The notes under the pieces: generated by a model
The model's input: only the letters and a program-made list of their open reading frames with translations
The model's database searches: none
What the model was told of the DNA's origin: nothing
From: Saccharum officinarum
Taxonomy: Eukaryota > Streptophyta > Magnoliopsida > Poales > Poaceae
Length of the DNA stretch: 64,000 nucleotides
Assembly (NCBI GenBank): GCA_020631735.1
Contig: CM036158.1
Coordinates: 80,157,447-80,221,446, forward strand
Reading direction: 5' to 3'
Shown here: piece after piece, positions 47,671-58,001 of the stretch
Numbering within the stretch: the stretch's first letter is position 1
How the letters are laid out: each line of letters starts with the position of its first letter
Made by a program: the position numbers and the translations under genes

Positions 47671-50330
47671 GAGGTCATGGAGCGACCTTGGACCTCTTCT
47701 CCTGAGTGTTTGTGAGCTCGAGGGTGCAGACTTCGAGCGAGTCATTGGCCTCTCACCGCACAGGGTGACAATGTCATCAAGCGACCTTGGCGAGGTCATC
47801 GATCGACCTTGGACCTATCCTCCCGAGTGTTTGAGAGCTCGAGGATGCAGGCTCTGAGTAAGTCATTGGCCTCTCACCGCGCGGGGCGGTGAGGTCATGA
47901 AGCGACCTTAGACCTCTCCTCCTAGGTGTCTATGAGCTCGAGGATGCAGGCTCCGAGCGAGTCATTGGCCTCTCACTGTGCGGGATGGCGAGGTTGAAAG
48001 GTCCTAATATGGCTAGAGAGGGGTGAATAACCTATTTAAAATCTACAAATCAATATAGCAAGATGATTAGTATAACAAATGGCGTAAATCAAGTTTTGCT
48101 CCAACTCTACAAGGGTTGCAAGTCACCTATCCAACCAATTCTAGTAGCCATGATCTCTAAATCAATCAATGGCCAAGTCATTATGAGCTCTCAAAAGCTA
48201 GCTAAACTAAAGAGCTCAACTAGGTAAGAAGCTATACTAGCAAGTAAGACAAGCTCTCAAAGCTAATTACACTAAAGAGCTTGTTACAACTATGCAAGTA
48301 AGTAAAGGAGTGAGTGGGATGTTTATATCGCCACGCAGAGGGATGAACCAATCACAAAGTAGATAACCAATCACTAGGAGAAATCAAATCAAATACAAGA
48401 TGGACACAAGATTTTTCTTTTGAGGTTCACGTGCTTGCCGGCACGCTAGTCCTCGTTTGTCGACCAACACTTGGTGGTTCGGCAGTTAAGTGGTGTTGCA
48501 CAAACCTCGTCCACATAATTAGACACCACAAGAACCTACCCACAAGTGAGGTAACTCAATGACACAAGCAATCCAGTAAAGTTACCTTTTGGCTCTCCAC
48601 CAGGGAAGGTACAAGACCCCTCACAATCACTGGAGCCGGCCACGAACAATTACCAACACGTGCTAGACCTCCACCGCTGCTCCAAGCTATCTAGGTGATG
48701 GCAACCACCAAGAGTAACAAGAAATCTATAGCCACAACGATCTCCAAGTGCCACTAATGCAATCACTCAAGCAAATGCACTAGGAATCACTCCTAATCTC
48801 ACTTTGATGATGAATTAGTGATGAAGATGAGTGGGAGGTGTTTGCTTAGGCTCACAAGAATGTCAAGTATGTCAAAGTGCCAAGAGTGACACCCCAAGGC
48901 CAGCCATGGTCTATTTATAGACCCCCAACAAAATCCAACTGTTATGCACTTTGGGGGTGACCGGACTCACCCTAGAGTCCGGTCATGTGCGTCCGGTCGC
49001 ACCCACTGGCCAGCCATAGCGTGCCAAGTCATCCTCGTTCAATTCGACCGTTACCGCCATCATGCGCCCGCACAAACCAATGACCGGACGCATGGCTTGA
49101 AGGACCAGACTCACCCTTGTGCCAAAGTTAGATCGACATTAGAGAGCTCCTAGAGCAGTGTTCAAACGATAGGACACGCCCGGTCAGTGATGACCTGACG
49201 CGCCCAGCGTCTGGTCGACCTGTCTCTCTACCTCACGTACATCACTCGACCACTGACCTGACGCGTAGGTCGCGCTCGGCCAACATCCGGTCTTGCCTGG
49301 CACCCTCGGTTAGCACAGTAGAACAATGACCGGATGCAGCAGACCAGAGTCTAGTCACTGCCCAAGGCAGAGTCCGATCACTACACTGCTGCTCCTTTTC
49401 TTTTTCTAAGTCCGCGACTACTTCACCCTTGCTTCCCAATTGCTAACCACAAGTGTAGAACTTGTTGAACATGTGTTAGCATTTTTCAAAGCATTTTGCA
49501 AGGGTCACATGTTAGCACACTAGGTTTCTAAATGCATATGCAAGAATCATGCTACCTAGTGGCACTTGATAAACCGTTTAGCCAAAGATTTCCCCTCTTT
49601 ATAGTATGGCTATCGATCCTAAGTCACTCACATCCTCTATGATGTCTTGAGTGTAAAACAAAAATGACCCTATCACATATACCTTTGCCTTGAGCCTACT
49701 TTTGTTTTTCTCTTTCTTCTTTTCCAAATGATGAGCACTTGATCATCTATGTCCATCATCACCTCCATGGACTATCTTCTAGCTTCACCACTTGAAATGT
49801 ACCAACCTTATCTACTTCACACACTTAGCATAAAGGTTAGTACTAGGTTTCATCTATTATCTAAAACTAAACTAGGGCTTTAAGAGGTCGTCGAGTGACC
49901 TTGGACCTCTCCTCCTGGGTGTTTGCGAGCTCGAGGATGCAGGCTTCGTGTAAGTCATTGGCCTCTCATTGCACGGGCGACAAGGTCATCGAGCGACCTT
50001 GGACCTCTCCTCCCGGGTGTCTACGAGCTTGAGGATGCAGGCTTTGAGCCAGTCATTGGCCTCTCGCTGTGCAGGGCGACGAGGTCATCGAGCGACCTTG
50101 GACTCTCCTCCCGGGTGTCTACGAGCTCGAGGATGCAGGCCTTGACTGAATCATTGGCCTCTTGTCGCACGGGGTGGCAAGGTTGTCGAGCGACCTTGGA
50201 CCTCTCCTCCTGAGTGTTTGCGAGCTCAAGGATGTAGGCTTCAAGTAAGTCATTGGCCACTTATTGCATGGGTTGGCGAGGTCATCAAGCGACCTTGGAC
50301 CTCTCCTCCCAAGTGTTTTAGCCTGACGGC
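47671..50330. repeat. ~99-bp tandem array, about eight units, interrupted by an insertion
   Basis: Units begin GAGGTCATCGAGCGACCTTGG or close variants at 47671, 47771 (with 21 bp extra), 47891, 47990 / 49884, 49982, 50081, 50179 and 50278. The spacing is 98-100 bp. Other shared words are GAGCTCGAGGATGCAGGCT and GAGTCATTGGCCTCTCAC. The unit length is 33 codons, and parts of the minus strand stay open with a repeating RRRGPRSLDDL pattern. A decayed coding repeat or a retroelement-internal satellite are both possible. The array is split at 47,994 by the element below. Confidence 0.85.
47995..49883 (-). mobile_element. 1.89-kb insertion splitting the 99-bp array
   Basis: The 5-bp word GAGGT flanks the insert (47990-47994 and 49884-49888). 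The left end is TGAAAGGTCCTAATATGG; the right end is CTAGGGCTTTAA, whose complement begins TTAAAGCCCTAG, so short imperfect inverted ends exist. It carries many GACCGGA/TCCGGTC words (48,958-49,370) and no recognisable protein. The segment at 49,440-49,870 is related, in reverse complement, to 53,200-53,650. Orientation is set relative to that copy. Class is unresolved: a 5-bp duplication fits LTR elements, but the ends are not TG...CA. Confidence 0.6.
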
Positions 50331-53160
50331 CTTCAATGGGCCGCACTCACATTTTCTAGTCTGTCCAGGTGGCCTCCATTTGAGGACCGACCTCCTAGTA
50401 CTTGAGCGGTCTTGGCCTCGCGTGAATAGACCATTATTGTGTCTTGCAACCTCTAGCGTTATTTCATGAGTAAGGCATTGTTGCGTGACTTTTATCCGCT
50501 CGTTCCAACGATCCCTCCTAAAAGGGTCACTGGTCCTCGTTGGTGTGCGAGGCTTTCGAAGCTAGTTTCAAGTCATGAGTTCGGGACTTGGGGAGGAGCT
50601 AGCCGTGGCCTGGTTCTAGCTATTAGGATTGCCTGGGCCTAGCTCTGGCTTCCTCCTGCTGTCCTTTCTGACCCCAAGGGATCATACTACCTTGTTGTAG
50701 GTATGTTTTAGTTTTCGCCCCACGCGGGGAGGGGTTCATCCACCGTAACCACGCGGTTGGAGCAGTGTGCATTGTTGGGGTCGATGGGTAATTTGGTTGG
50801 GACCCGATATCCTCCCAAATCATTGTGGACTTTGGCTATGCCTCGTCGAGTGACGTCCCATAAATCATCTGCCATCAAACCCGTTGGTCCCGCAGTGGTC
50901 AGATGGCAAGATGCCTCCCCCAGAGGGGTCAACCCGGGCGATTTCAAAGCAAACGACTCGAACACAGGGTGAGATGGTCATGTGGCTCCACACCACGGAT
51001 AAGAGCCATAGGGGCCCATCTCATCCTGCCCTTTCCCTTTGTGGCCTTGTGCCCATCTAAGGACCGACCCAAGAGTAAGTTTCCTAAGTATGACGTGGGG
51101 TCATGTTTGCGGCAGGTCGCTTTTGCACGTGGATTCAGGTGTGTGTGACCTCCTTGATCATGTTGCATTAATGGCACCCACTTCATGAGCAGTGAGGCAT
51201 CTTTAGAACAAAGGCATGTAAACCGAAATGATATGAAAAAAATGAGAACGTGCAGGTTCCACCTGGTGTGGGTTGTCACGTGGGAGGCCGCCGCTCCGCC
51301 TTCCGCCCAGTCGCAGCTCCTGCTCTGCGAGATTATCAAAGTGGTTAGTAATGGTCATGGGCCTGGTTCGCTTGTCAAGGTTATCTTTGCGGCTATAAAT
51401 CCACTAGGGTGGTTGCAGTAGGAGGTATCGTCCTCCCGTCTTCCGCATTGCCTTCTTTTCCTTCCTTCTCGTGCACTTGTAATCATTCTTCCTAGTGATG
51501 GATCGCGGGAAGTGCCTTCATGAGGAATCACTTGAGGTCAATAGGCCACCATCATCTCTTATGTCTACCCTGCGAGATTAGGGGTAAGTGATTTTATGTT
51601 GTTTTTTCAAGTTTAACTGTGCTCACATTAATCGCTCGCGTGTTTTGGATTATTCCTCAGGCGGTGGAGTCAGAGACCGGTTGTCCATCTGGCGCCGCCT
51701 GTCTCTGATTTGCTCAGCCTCTAGAGCTAGCGAGCCCTCATCCCCTGTCCTTCTCTATCGGGTGATAAGGGATATGGAATTTCGTGCTTGAAAGGGACGA
51801 GGCTCGCCGGTTGCGCTCGCAATCCGTTCGTGAGGTGACCCAACTGAAGGCCCATGGGGACTATCTCCAGGTGGCCCTCCAAGTAGAGGAGAAGGAGGTT
51901 GCTAAGGCATGGGCGCTAGGTACCGCTGCTTAGGTGCAAGCGTATGGTGACTTTCCTATTATCGTTAATTTCTGCTGCCGGGTTTTCGTTTTCTGGCCTT
52001 TACAGGGTTTTCTGGGTAACAGTCTTAGAGGGGCAGCTCATGGTGCCCCGCTGTGAGGTAGATGGAGCTTGTCTCTAGGAAGGCCCCTCTAGCGAGGATT
52101 GCCCTCGGGGTGAGGCCCCTGGAGCCTAGAAGGGTGTGGGCTTTATTGGGTGACTTGGCTGTCACCATGGAAGCAGTTGTGGTGATCGTGAAGACGATGG
52201 GTAGGCTTGTAGGTGCATCTAGGTTTCCTAATCTCATGTGTTTTTGTGTGCTTTGTTGATAGGCAAAGTTGTAAAGATTGAACTGCTTGTGTATGTGGCC
52301 CAGTGGCGACCTTATTGTCAGTTTCCATTCATGCTTGTTTGTGCGTACGTGGCCTTCTTGTTATTTGTCCCTTTCTTCATCTATTAGCCCGACATGAGCA
52401 GACTTATGATTTTTGTTTATGGATTGATTTCTTGTGTCATGCGGACATGGGCTATGGGCTGTATGCCATGCTACATCTCTACAATGTTGCATGGTGTAGG
52501 CGGTGAGAGTGTGCTGGCGGGAGGCCTCACATACGTGCCCCCCGTGGACTATGGTATCGACCACCCATGAGAGGTAGGCCGGGATGTCCAGAAGTGAAGT
52601 GCCTTTGAGATGAAACACATGGGTTCTGCGTCTCTAAGTTTATTCTATGCTCCATTTTTGCCAGTTAGGTTTGTCATCATATCTATGCGCGTCATCATAT
52701 CTATGCGCGTATGCGAATGCGATCAAATAACGAAGAGAGGGACAAGATTGATATCACAGAGGTTTGTTTAGGGAGTGGACGCTCGCCCTGCTGCTGCTGC
52801 TTATGTTGAGGCGAACTCCCAAGCACTTGCTTGTGGTAGAACTATCATGGTCCCTAGGCTACGAGCTGGTGATGGCGCTTCTTTACCGCTCAGAGTGGTC
52901 ATAGCTGGTGTGGATCGTCCTCTCGGGCTACCTTGGGTCGGCCCTTGTTGGCTCGACGTCCTCGGTGGGCTCACGAGCCCCTAGGGATGACTTCTTCATG
53001 TTTGGCTCACCATAGTTTCTGGTCAAGAGGGCTCGCACATTCTGGTGTTTGAGCCTTCGCGGTGTGATGATGTCATGGTCGTCGTGTCTCCACCCCTGGG
53101 TGCAGTTGCTGCTCTCGATGTAGAGCTGGCGTGACCTATCACTGCGGAAGCTGGTTCTAT
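50331..53160. other. Decayed retroelement-like DNA, no intact gene
   Basis: No complete gene is seen. A reverse-strand frame at 50,965-50,708 and the coiled-coil fragment at 51,788-51,932 look like remnants of a Tat-type or plant-mobile-domain ORF. A short direct duplication (CATCATATCTATGCGCGT) lies at 52,674-52,708. This stretch and the 99-bp array probably belong to one old element. Confidence 0.4.
51788..51932 (+). pseudogene. Coiled-coil fragment of a transposon ORF
   Basis: This is a ~48-codon open stretch beginning LERDEARRLRSQSVREVTQL and ending KAWALGTAA before a stop. The charged heptad pattern resembles the C-terminal coiled coil of the antisense ORF in the Tat element at 34.3-38.2 kb (for example RTSLDKAREEAAQARRDL). 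Similarity is by general pattern, not proven homology. It has no start codon of its own. Confidence 0.4.
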
Positions 53161-53162
53161 GG

Positions 53163-54012
53163 GCAACTTGGAGCTCTAGTTTAGTTTTGGTGAATTAATG
53201 AAATCCTAGGTGCTAATCCTTTTACTCTAAGTGATCATTGGATAGGGTGGCACATTCCAAGTGATAGAGCAAAAGGTGAAGATCATGATGGTGGTGGTGA
53301 TAGCCATGGTGATGATCAAGAGCTCGAACTTAGAAAAGAAGAAAGAGAAAACAAAATAGGCTTAAGGAAAAGGTGAAATCCATAGGGCCATTTTGTTTTG
53401 GTGATCAAGACACCTAGTGGGTGTGATCACATTTAGGATAGATAGCCGTACAATTAAGAGAGGTGAAATTCGTATTAAAATGCAGTTATCAAAGTGCCAC
53501 TAGATATTCTAACTCATTGCATATGCATTTAGATTCTAGTGAGTGCTAACACCCTTGAAAATATTTGTGAAAATATGCTAACACATGTGCACAAGGTGAA
53601 ACTCTTGGTGGTTAGCACTTTTGATCAAGGGTGGCAAAGTTTGAGAAGTGGAGGAGGTGTCCCGAGTTGACCAAACTCTGCCTCAAGCAGTGACCGGACT
53701 CGGCCTGATCTGGTGACACACAGAGAAGGGCGTGCTCGGCCATGTGATTGGACGCTAAATAGTAAATATGACCAGACACACAGGGTCTGCGTCCGGTTAG
53801 GTGGTGACATACGCTGACATGAGCATCAACGCGAGGCAGGAGGATCAAACTCACCGGCACGTACGATCATGCATGACCTGACACGTCTGGTCAGCAAAAA
53901 TCACCTCTAGATGCTTACTAGAAGTGATCTGATGATGGTTCACATGGGGCAACGTGTTCGGTCATTGGGTGAAGCAGCAAGGGCGCGTGTGAGCAAGCAT
54001 GGCACCGGCGCG
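53163..54012 (+). repeat. Repeat related to the 48.0-49.9 kb insertion, truncated by the gap
   Basis: It begins TGGAGCTCTAGTTTAGTTTT and continues with GAAAAGAAGAAAGAGAAAAC, AAAGTGCCACTAGATATTCT, ATGCTAACACATGTG and GACCGGACTC words. The same series occurs in inverse orientation at 49,880-49,350. The right end is lost in the N run. Confidence 0.6.
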
Positions 54013-54112
54013 NNNNNNNNNNNNNNNNNNNNNNNNNNNNNNNNNNNNNNNNNNNNNNNNNNNNNNNNNNNNNNNNNNNNNNNNNNNNNNNNNNNNNNNN
54101 NNNNNNNNNNNN
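54013..54112. other. Assembly gap, 100 N
   Basis: Exactly 100 N, the usual placeholder for a gap of unknown size. The 5' LTR of the chromovirus on its right is not visible, so the gap probably replaces most or all of that LTR, which would be several kb if equal to the 3' copy. Confidence 0.95.
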
Positions 54113-54751
54113 AAGGACTCTTAGGTGGCTTATTATAAAGACTAACTTGGGGGCCTTGTTTGTTTTTGTTTCGTCGTCCATACGGCGTGAAATTGTATGG
54201 ATGCCATCCACTTGGGTGGTAATGTATGGATCAATTGCCTCGACGCTCTGGTAAGTGTGAGTTGTGAGAGCATGATCGTCCAATCGGCGATCTAGGGGAG
54301 AGTAGTTTTGGTGACTTGCATACTTACATGTTTAAACCATGTAATTACGTAAGCACTTAATTGTGGGAACCTTTATATCGGGTAGCTTTGATACTGAAGT
54401 ATATACATCTGGGGATGTGTATATGGAAAGTATTTAAATTACTGTTTTCTTGTGTGCTAATATTGGAAAACTGTTTGGCTGAAATGAGGTTTTCTGCAGG
54501 TACACTAACAGCGTAACGAGTAGACCGATAGTTTCGCTTATATGAGAGAACGTATGTATGCCACCGCCTAGCGTTAGAACTTTAGGTTTCTACTAAGGTG
54601 AGAGGGCGTACGGAACGTGCATGCATCATGTTTAATTATATCATACATATCATTTACTCCTCCTTAAAAATTTCAGTACTCCCGACTAAATTAAATTTCG
54701 TATCCCCTAAATGATCCTCACTTTAATTCGTATCTTATCTTGTCGCTACAG
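54113..54751 (+). other. Leader of the chromovirus (5' LTR end and untranslated leader)
   Basis: AT-rich, with no ORF. I could not find a tRNA primer site here. The stretch ends in TCTTATCTTGTCGCTACAG immediately before the ATG at 54752. This is a pyrimidine-rich tract plus CAG, so it reads as a 3' splice site placed exactly at the start codon. Confidence 0.45.
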
Positions 54752-55366
54752 ATGGCACGTACCAAGAGGACCGCTCGTAAGTCCACTGGGGGCAGGGCAC
54801 CGCGTCACCAGCTCGCTCCACGTGAGCCCCGCCCTGAGCCTACTGAGGTGGAAAGGCTGAGGGCAGAGTTGGCTGAAGTGACTGCTGCCAGGAATGCAGC
54901 GCGTCAGCAACTGGAGCAAGTGATTCGTGATCGTGACCAGGAAACCCTTGCAGTCCAGAGATTGACAGTAGCAAATCGCAACTGTCAACGCATGTTGGTT
55001 CGTGTCATGGAACAGAGGGATGAAGCCTGGCACGAAGAGAATGTTCTGAGGGCTCGCCAGTTTGAGCTCGAGCAACAGTTAGAAAATGCTGAAGAATACA
55101 ACGATAATCTTCATGAAGAAGTGCACCGCCTGAACAACGAGCTTAATCCCCTGCTACCTAGAAACAACAATGTAGATGAAGATATGGGATCAGGCATCTT
55201 CATGGCTGAGGATGATGATGAAGTGGAGGTTGATGGACCACAGGATGCCTCACCTGCAGAAGCACCAGAGGAAGAGCCAGAAGAAGAAGAAGACGAGGAG
55301 TTAGAGCCTGTCAGTGATGAGGACGGCGGGGAGATCCATGACACCGACTCGGAGGATGATGCTTAG
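54752..55366 (+). CDS. Histone H3-tail mimic with coiled coil and acidic tail (retrotransposon extra ORF)
   Basis: An intact ORF of 204 residues. The start is the ATG at 54752; after Met removal (Ala follows, so this is expected) the new N-terminus is ARTKRTARKSTGGRAPRHQ. Histone H3 positions 1-21 are matched at 18 of 21, differing only at 5 (Q to R), 14 (K to R) and 18 (K to H). K4, R8, K9, S10, T11 and R17 are kept. Similarity stops after residue ~22, and no histone fold follows. Residues ~31-135 form a coiled coil (VERLRAELAEVTAARNAARQ). Residues 141-204 hold 32 Asp/Glu and no Lys/Arg, with casein-kinase-2-like sites (SDED, DSEDD). It lies upstream of gag in a chromovirus whose integrase has a chromodomain. 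Function is unknown. Binding or decoying of H3 readers and writers, or a histone-chaperone-like role, is inference. Confidence 0.85.
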   Translation: MARTKRTARKSTGGRAPRHQLAPREPRPEPTEVERLRAELAEVTAARNAARQQLEQVIRDRDQETLAVQRLTVANRNCQRMLVRVMEQRDEAWHEENVLRARQFELEQQLENAEEYNDNLHEEVHRLNNELNPLLPRNNNVDEDMGSGIFMAEDDDEVEVDGPQDASPAEAPEEEPEEEEDEELEPVSDEDGGEIHDTDSEDDA

Positions 55367-56023
55367 AGTAGTCATCACGTGCCTTTAATGTTAGGATCGT
55401 CTTTTGTGCCCTCCCTGTGAAGGAGTGAGGCCTTGTAATAACTTGACTTTGGGATGTAAGGTTGAACCGTATGTTTCCTGAATGTAGTTTGAACCTGTTA
55501 ATTTCGATCACAACTTGATGTCTTATTATGTTGCGTTCGATGATGGTGTCACGATTAGCACCCTTCGGTGCCGCGACGAAACCGAGGGCCTCCTATGGCG
55601 CGCGACATAAGGCTGTGCTGCTTGGCACGCGCAGGTATCGAGGTGGCTAGTCATGATCCACCATGGAACTCTTCATTGAGAAGTCTCTTTGTGGTCAGTT
55701 TGAAGTAGCCTTTCACAGTCACTAAAAAATCTTGAGATCGAATCCAAGTACCGTGCAAAAGGTCAAAAATCACGTAGATAGCAACGTAAACGGTCCGGTA
55801 ACCGTTGTGCTCCCGTGAGTGAGCCTTTATCAAAGAGCATCTTGTTGGATTCTCAAGCATGATTGCGCCAATTGATGCGCTTGAATGGATTGTGCGGTTG
55901 TGATGAATTATTGTGCCTTAATTATTTGAGAAGTCTATTTCATGAAGTCAGTTTGACATATTTACAATAATTCATCTACAAAATTCCCACATCGTCAGTG
56001 CTCATTGGCTATGCATTTTGCAG
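55367..56023 (+). other. Spacer between H3-mimic ORF and gag
   Basis: About 657 nt without an ORF. Two similar short blocks (55,674-55,712 and 55,925-55,962, sharing TTGAGAAGTCT and GTCAGTTTGA) suggest an old duplication. It ends ATGCATTTTGCAG directly before the gag ATG at 56024, again a splice-acceptor-like end at a start codon. Confidence 0.5.
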
Positions 56024-57110
56024 ATGTCGTACAATCTACGCCGGGGTCGTGGAAATGAGGAGGAGGAACAGCCGCCCCTCCGCCACCACCTACTCCGGCC
56101 GAGTTGATGCAATCAGTGGTTGAGGGGCAGCGTATGTTGGCTGATGCCATGCGCCAACTGGCTAATCGAGAGGCTCGTCATGGCCGCCAGGGCCCAGAGC
56201 CAAATCAGTACAGCGATTTCAAGGACTTTCTGGATACAAAGCCCCCGCTCTTCAAGGAAGCGGAAGAACCACTGCAGGCTGACGAGTGGTTGAATACCAT
56301 TGAACAAAAGTTTCGTCTGCTACGTCTAACTGATGAGCTGAAAACTGAGTATGCTTCCCATCAGTTGCATGGTCCGGCGGGCATTTGGTGGAGCCACTAT
56401 CGTTCCACACTGCCTGCAAATGTCCCGATTGCTTGGGATCAGTTTAAGGCGGCATTCCGGGGAAATTATATTCCTCCCGGTCTTATGGCAATCAAGCACA
56501 CAGAGTTTATGAGGCTGTCGCAAGGAAACAAAAGCCTGACTGAATACTTGCAGTCCTTCAACAACCTGGCAAGGTATGCCACAGAGTTTGTGGATACCGA
56601 TGCCAAAAAGATTGCTAGCTTCAAAGGGGCCTCGGTCCAAAACTGATGAAAACTATGGGCACTAGCAAATGTACTACTTTCAATGATTTCATCAGCGATG
56701 CTTTGACCCAGGAGAACAACAATGCTATTTATTCTGCCTCTAAGAGCCGTAAAAGGGCCCTTGAGGCAAGTGCTTCTCAGTCAAGGACCTCAGCGGCACC
56801 GAGGTCTTCCCCTCGCCCACCTGCTCAGAATACAAAGTTCCGTCCGCCGCAGAAGAAGCCTGCTGCAAAAACGGGGTTCCGTAAGGCTTATACCGTCGCT
56901 CTGCCAAAGGGGACTTCTGGACAGAGCAGCTCTAGTGTTCCTCCCAGCAATATGCCTTGCTGGAACTGCAACAAGCCAGGCCATTGGTCCAGGAACTGTC
57001 CGTACCCTAAGAAAAATGTCAACCAAGGTAGTCGTCAGGGACACGCCCATTATAACAGCATTGAGGAAATTCCATCTGGTGAGGTGGTCACCGCTGGTAA
57101 GTTTCTAGTT
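56024..57110 (+). pseudogene. gag: gag of the chromovirus (frame-broken)
   Basis: It starts MSYNLRRGRGNEEEEQPP at 56024. The frame changes within a proline-coding C-rich run at ~56,078, then runs as the retrotransposon gag domain (PLFKEAEEPLQADEWLNTIE, GIWWSHYRSTLP, FRGNYIPPGLMAIKHTEFM). It meets a stop at 56644-56646 and continues in a third frame from about 56,624. The nucleocapsid zinc knuckle is intact ([14 protein letters not shown], 56,958-57,000), preceded by a basic Ser/Pro/Arg-rich linker. The gag product would form particles and bind the element RNA; as written it would be truncated. Confidence 0.85.
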
Positions 57111-58001
57111 GACCAACACCCCGCAGTGGTACTTTTTGATTCAGGTGCTTCGCATTCCTTTATCAGTCCTAAGTTTGCATCCAAATTTGCACACAAGTTG
57201 CATACTGTTGAAGGTGTGGGTTATTGTATTAGTGCTGCAAGTGGGAATATTTCCACAAACAAAGTAGTGGGGAACCTTAAGTTTGAGATAGAAGGGCGAA
57301 GTTATTCGCTTGCCCTATTGGTTTTACCTGGTTTAGACATAGATGTTATCTTGGGCATGAATTGGATGAGTCAGAATGGGGTACTCATTGATACATCCGC
57401 TCGGGTAGTTATGCTCAGAGACCCTACAGATCAAAAGGTTTTCTGGTACAACTTCCCAGAAAAGTTGAATTTGTCGGGGGAAGTTCATGCTATGCAAGCA
57501 AAGGCGTTGGCCGAAATTCCAGTAGTAAATGAGTTTCCGGACGTTTTTCCCGACGATTTGCCGGGACTCCCTCCGGATCGGGATGTGGAGTTTAAAATTG
57601 AGTTATTGCCTGGCACAGCTCCCATCTCTAGGAGACCCTATAGGATGCCTCCAAATGAACTCGCTGAACTTAAGGTGCAATTGAATGAACTTTTGAAAAA
57701 GGGGTTGATTCGTCCTAGTTCATCGCCGTGGGGATGTCCGGCTATCTTTGTAAAGAAGAAGGATCAGTCGTTGCGGATGTGCGTAGATTATAGACCTCTC
57801 AATGCAGTCACTGTCAAAAATAAGTACCCTCTACCGCGAATCGACATCTTGTTCGATCAGTTGTCTAAAGCTAAAGTTTTCTCCAAAATCGATCTAAGAT
57901 CTGGCTACCATCAAATTAAATTCGCCCGGAAGATGTTCCAAAGACAGCCTTTTCTACCAGATACGGTCTTTATGAGTATCTTGTTATGTCTTTCGGCTTG
58001 A
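57111..58001 (+). pseudogene. pol: Protease and N-terminal RT of the chromovirus
   Basis: In one frame with the second half of gag. The aspartic protease has [18 protein letters not shown] (~57,126) and later [16 protein letters not shown] begins with [46 protein letters not shown] and [16 protein letters not shown]. At ~57,930 the frame changes and this segment runs into a stop at 57,999-58,001, before the catalytic FIDD motif. Confidence 0.85.

Noticed and set aside
53911..54283. Open frames spanning the N run
   Set aside because: They are artefacts of reading through ambiguous bases.
54740..54751. Upstream TTG start for the H3-mimic ORF
   Set aside because: It would add four residues, TTG starts are rare in plants, and these bases look like the end of an intron (CTACAG). 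The ATG at 54752 fits far better.
54752..55366. A true histone H3 gene or H3 pseudogene
   Set aside because: Similarity ends after about 22 residues. The remaining 180 residues form a coiled coil and an acidic tail with no histone fold, and the ORF lies inside a retrotransposon.
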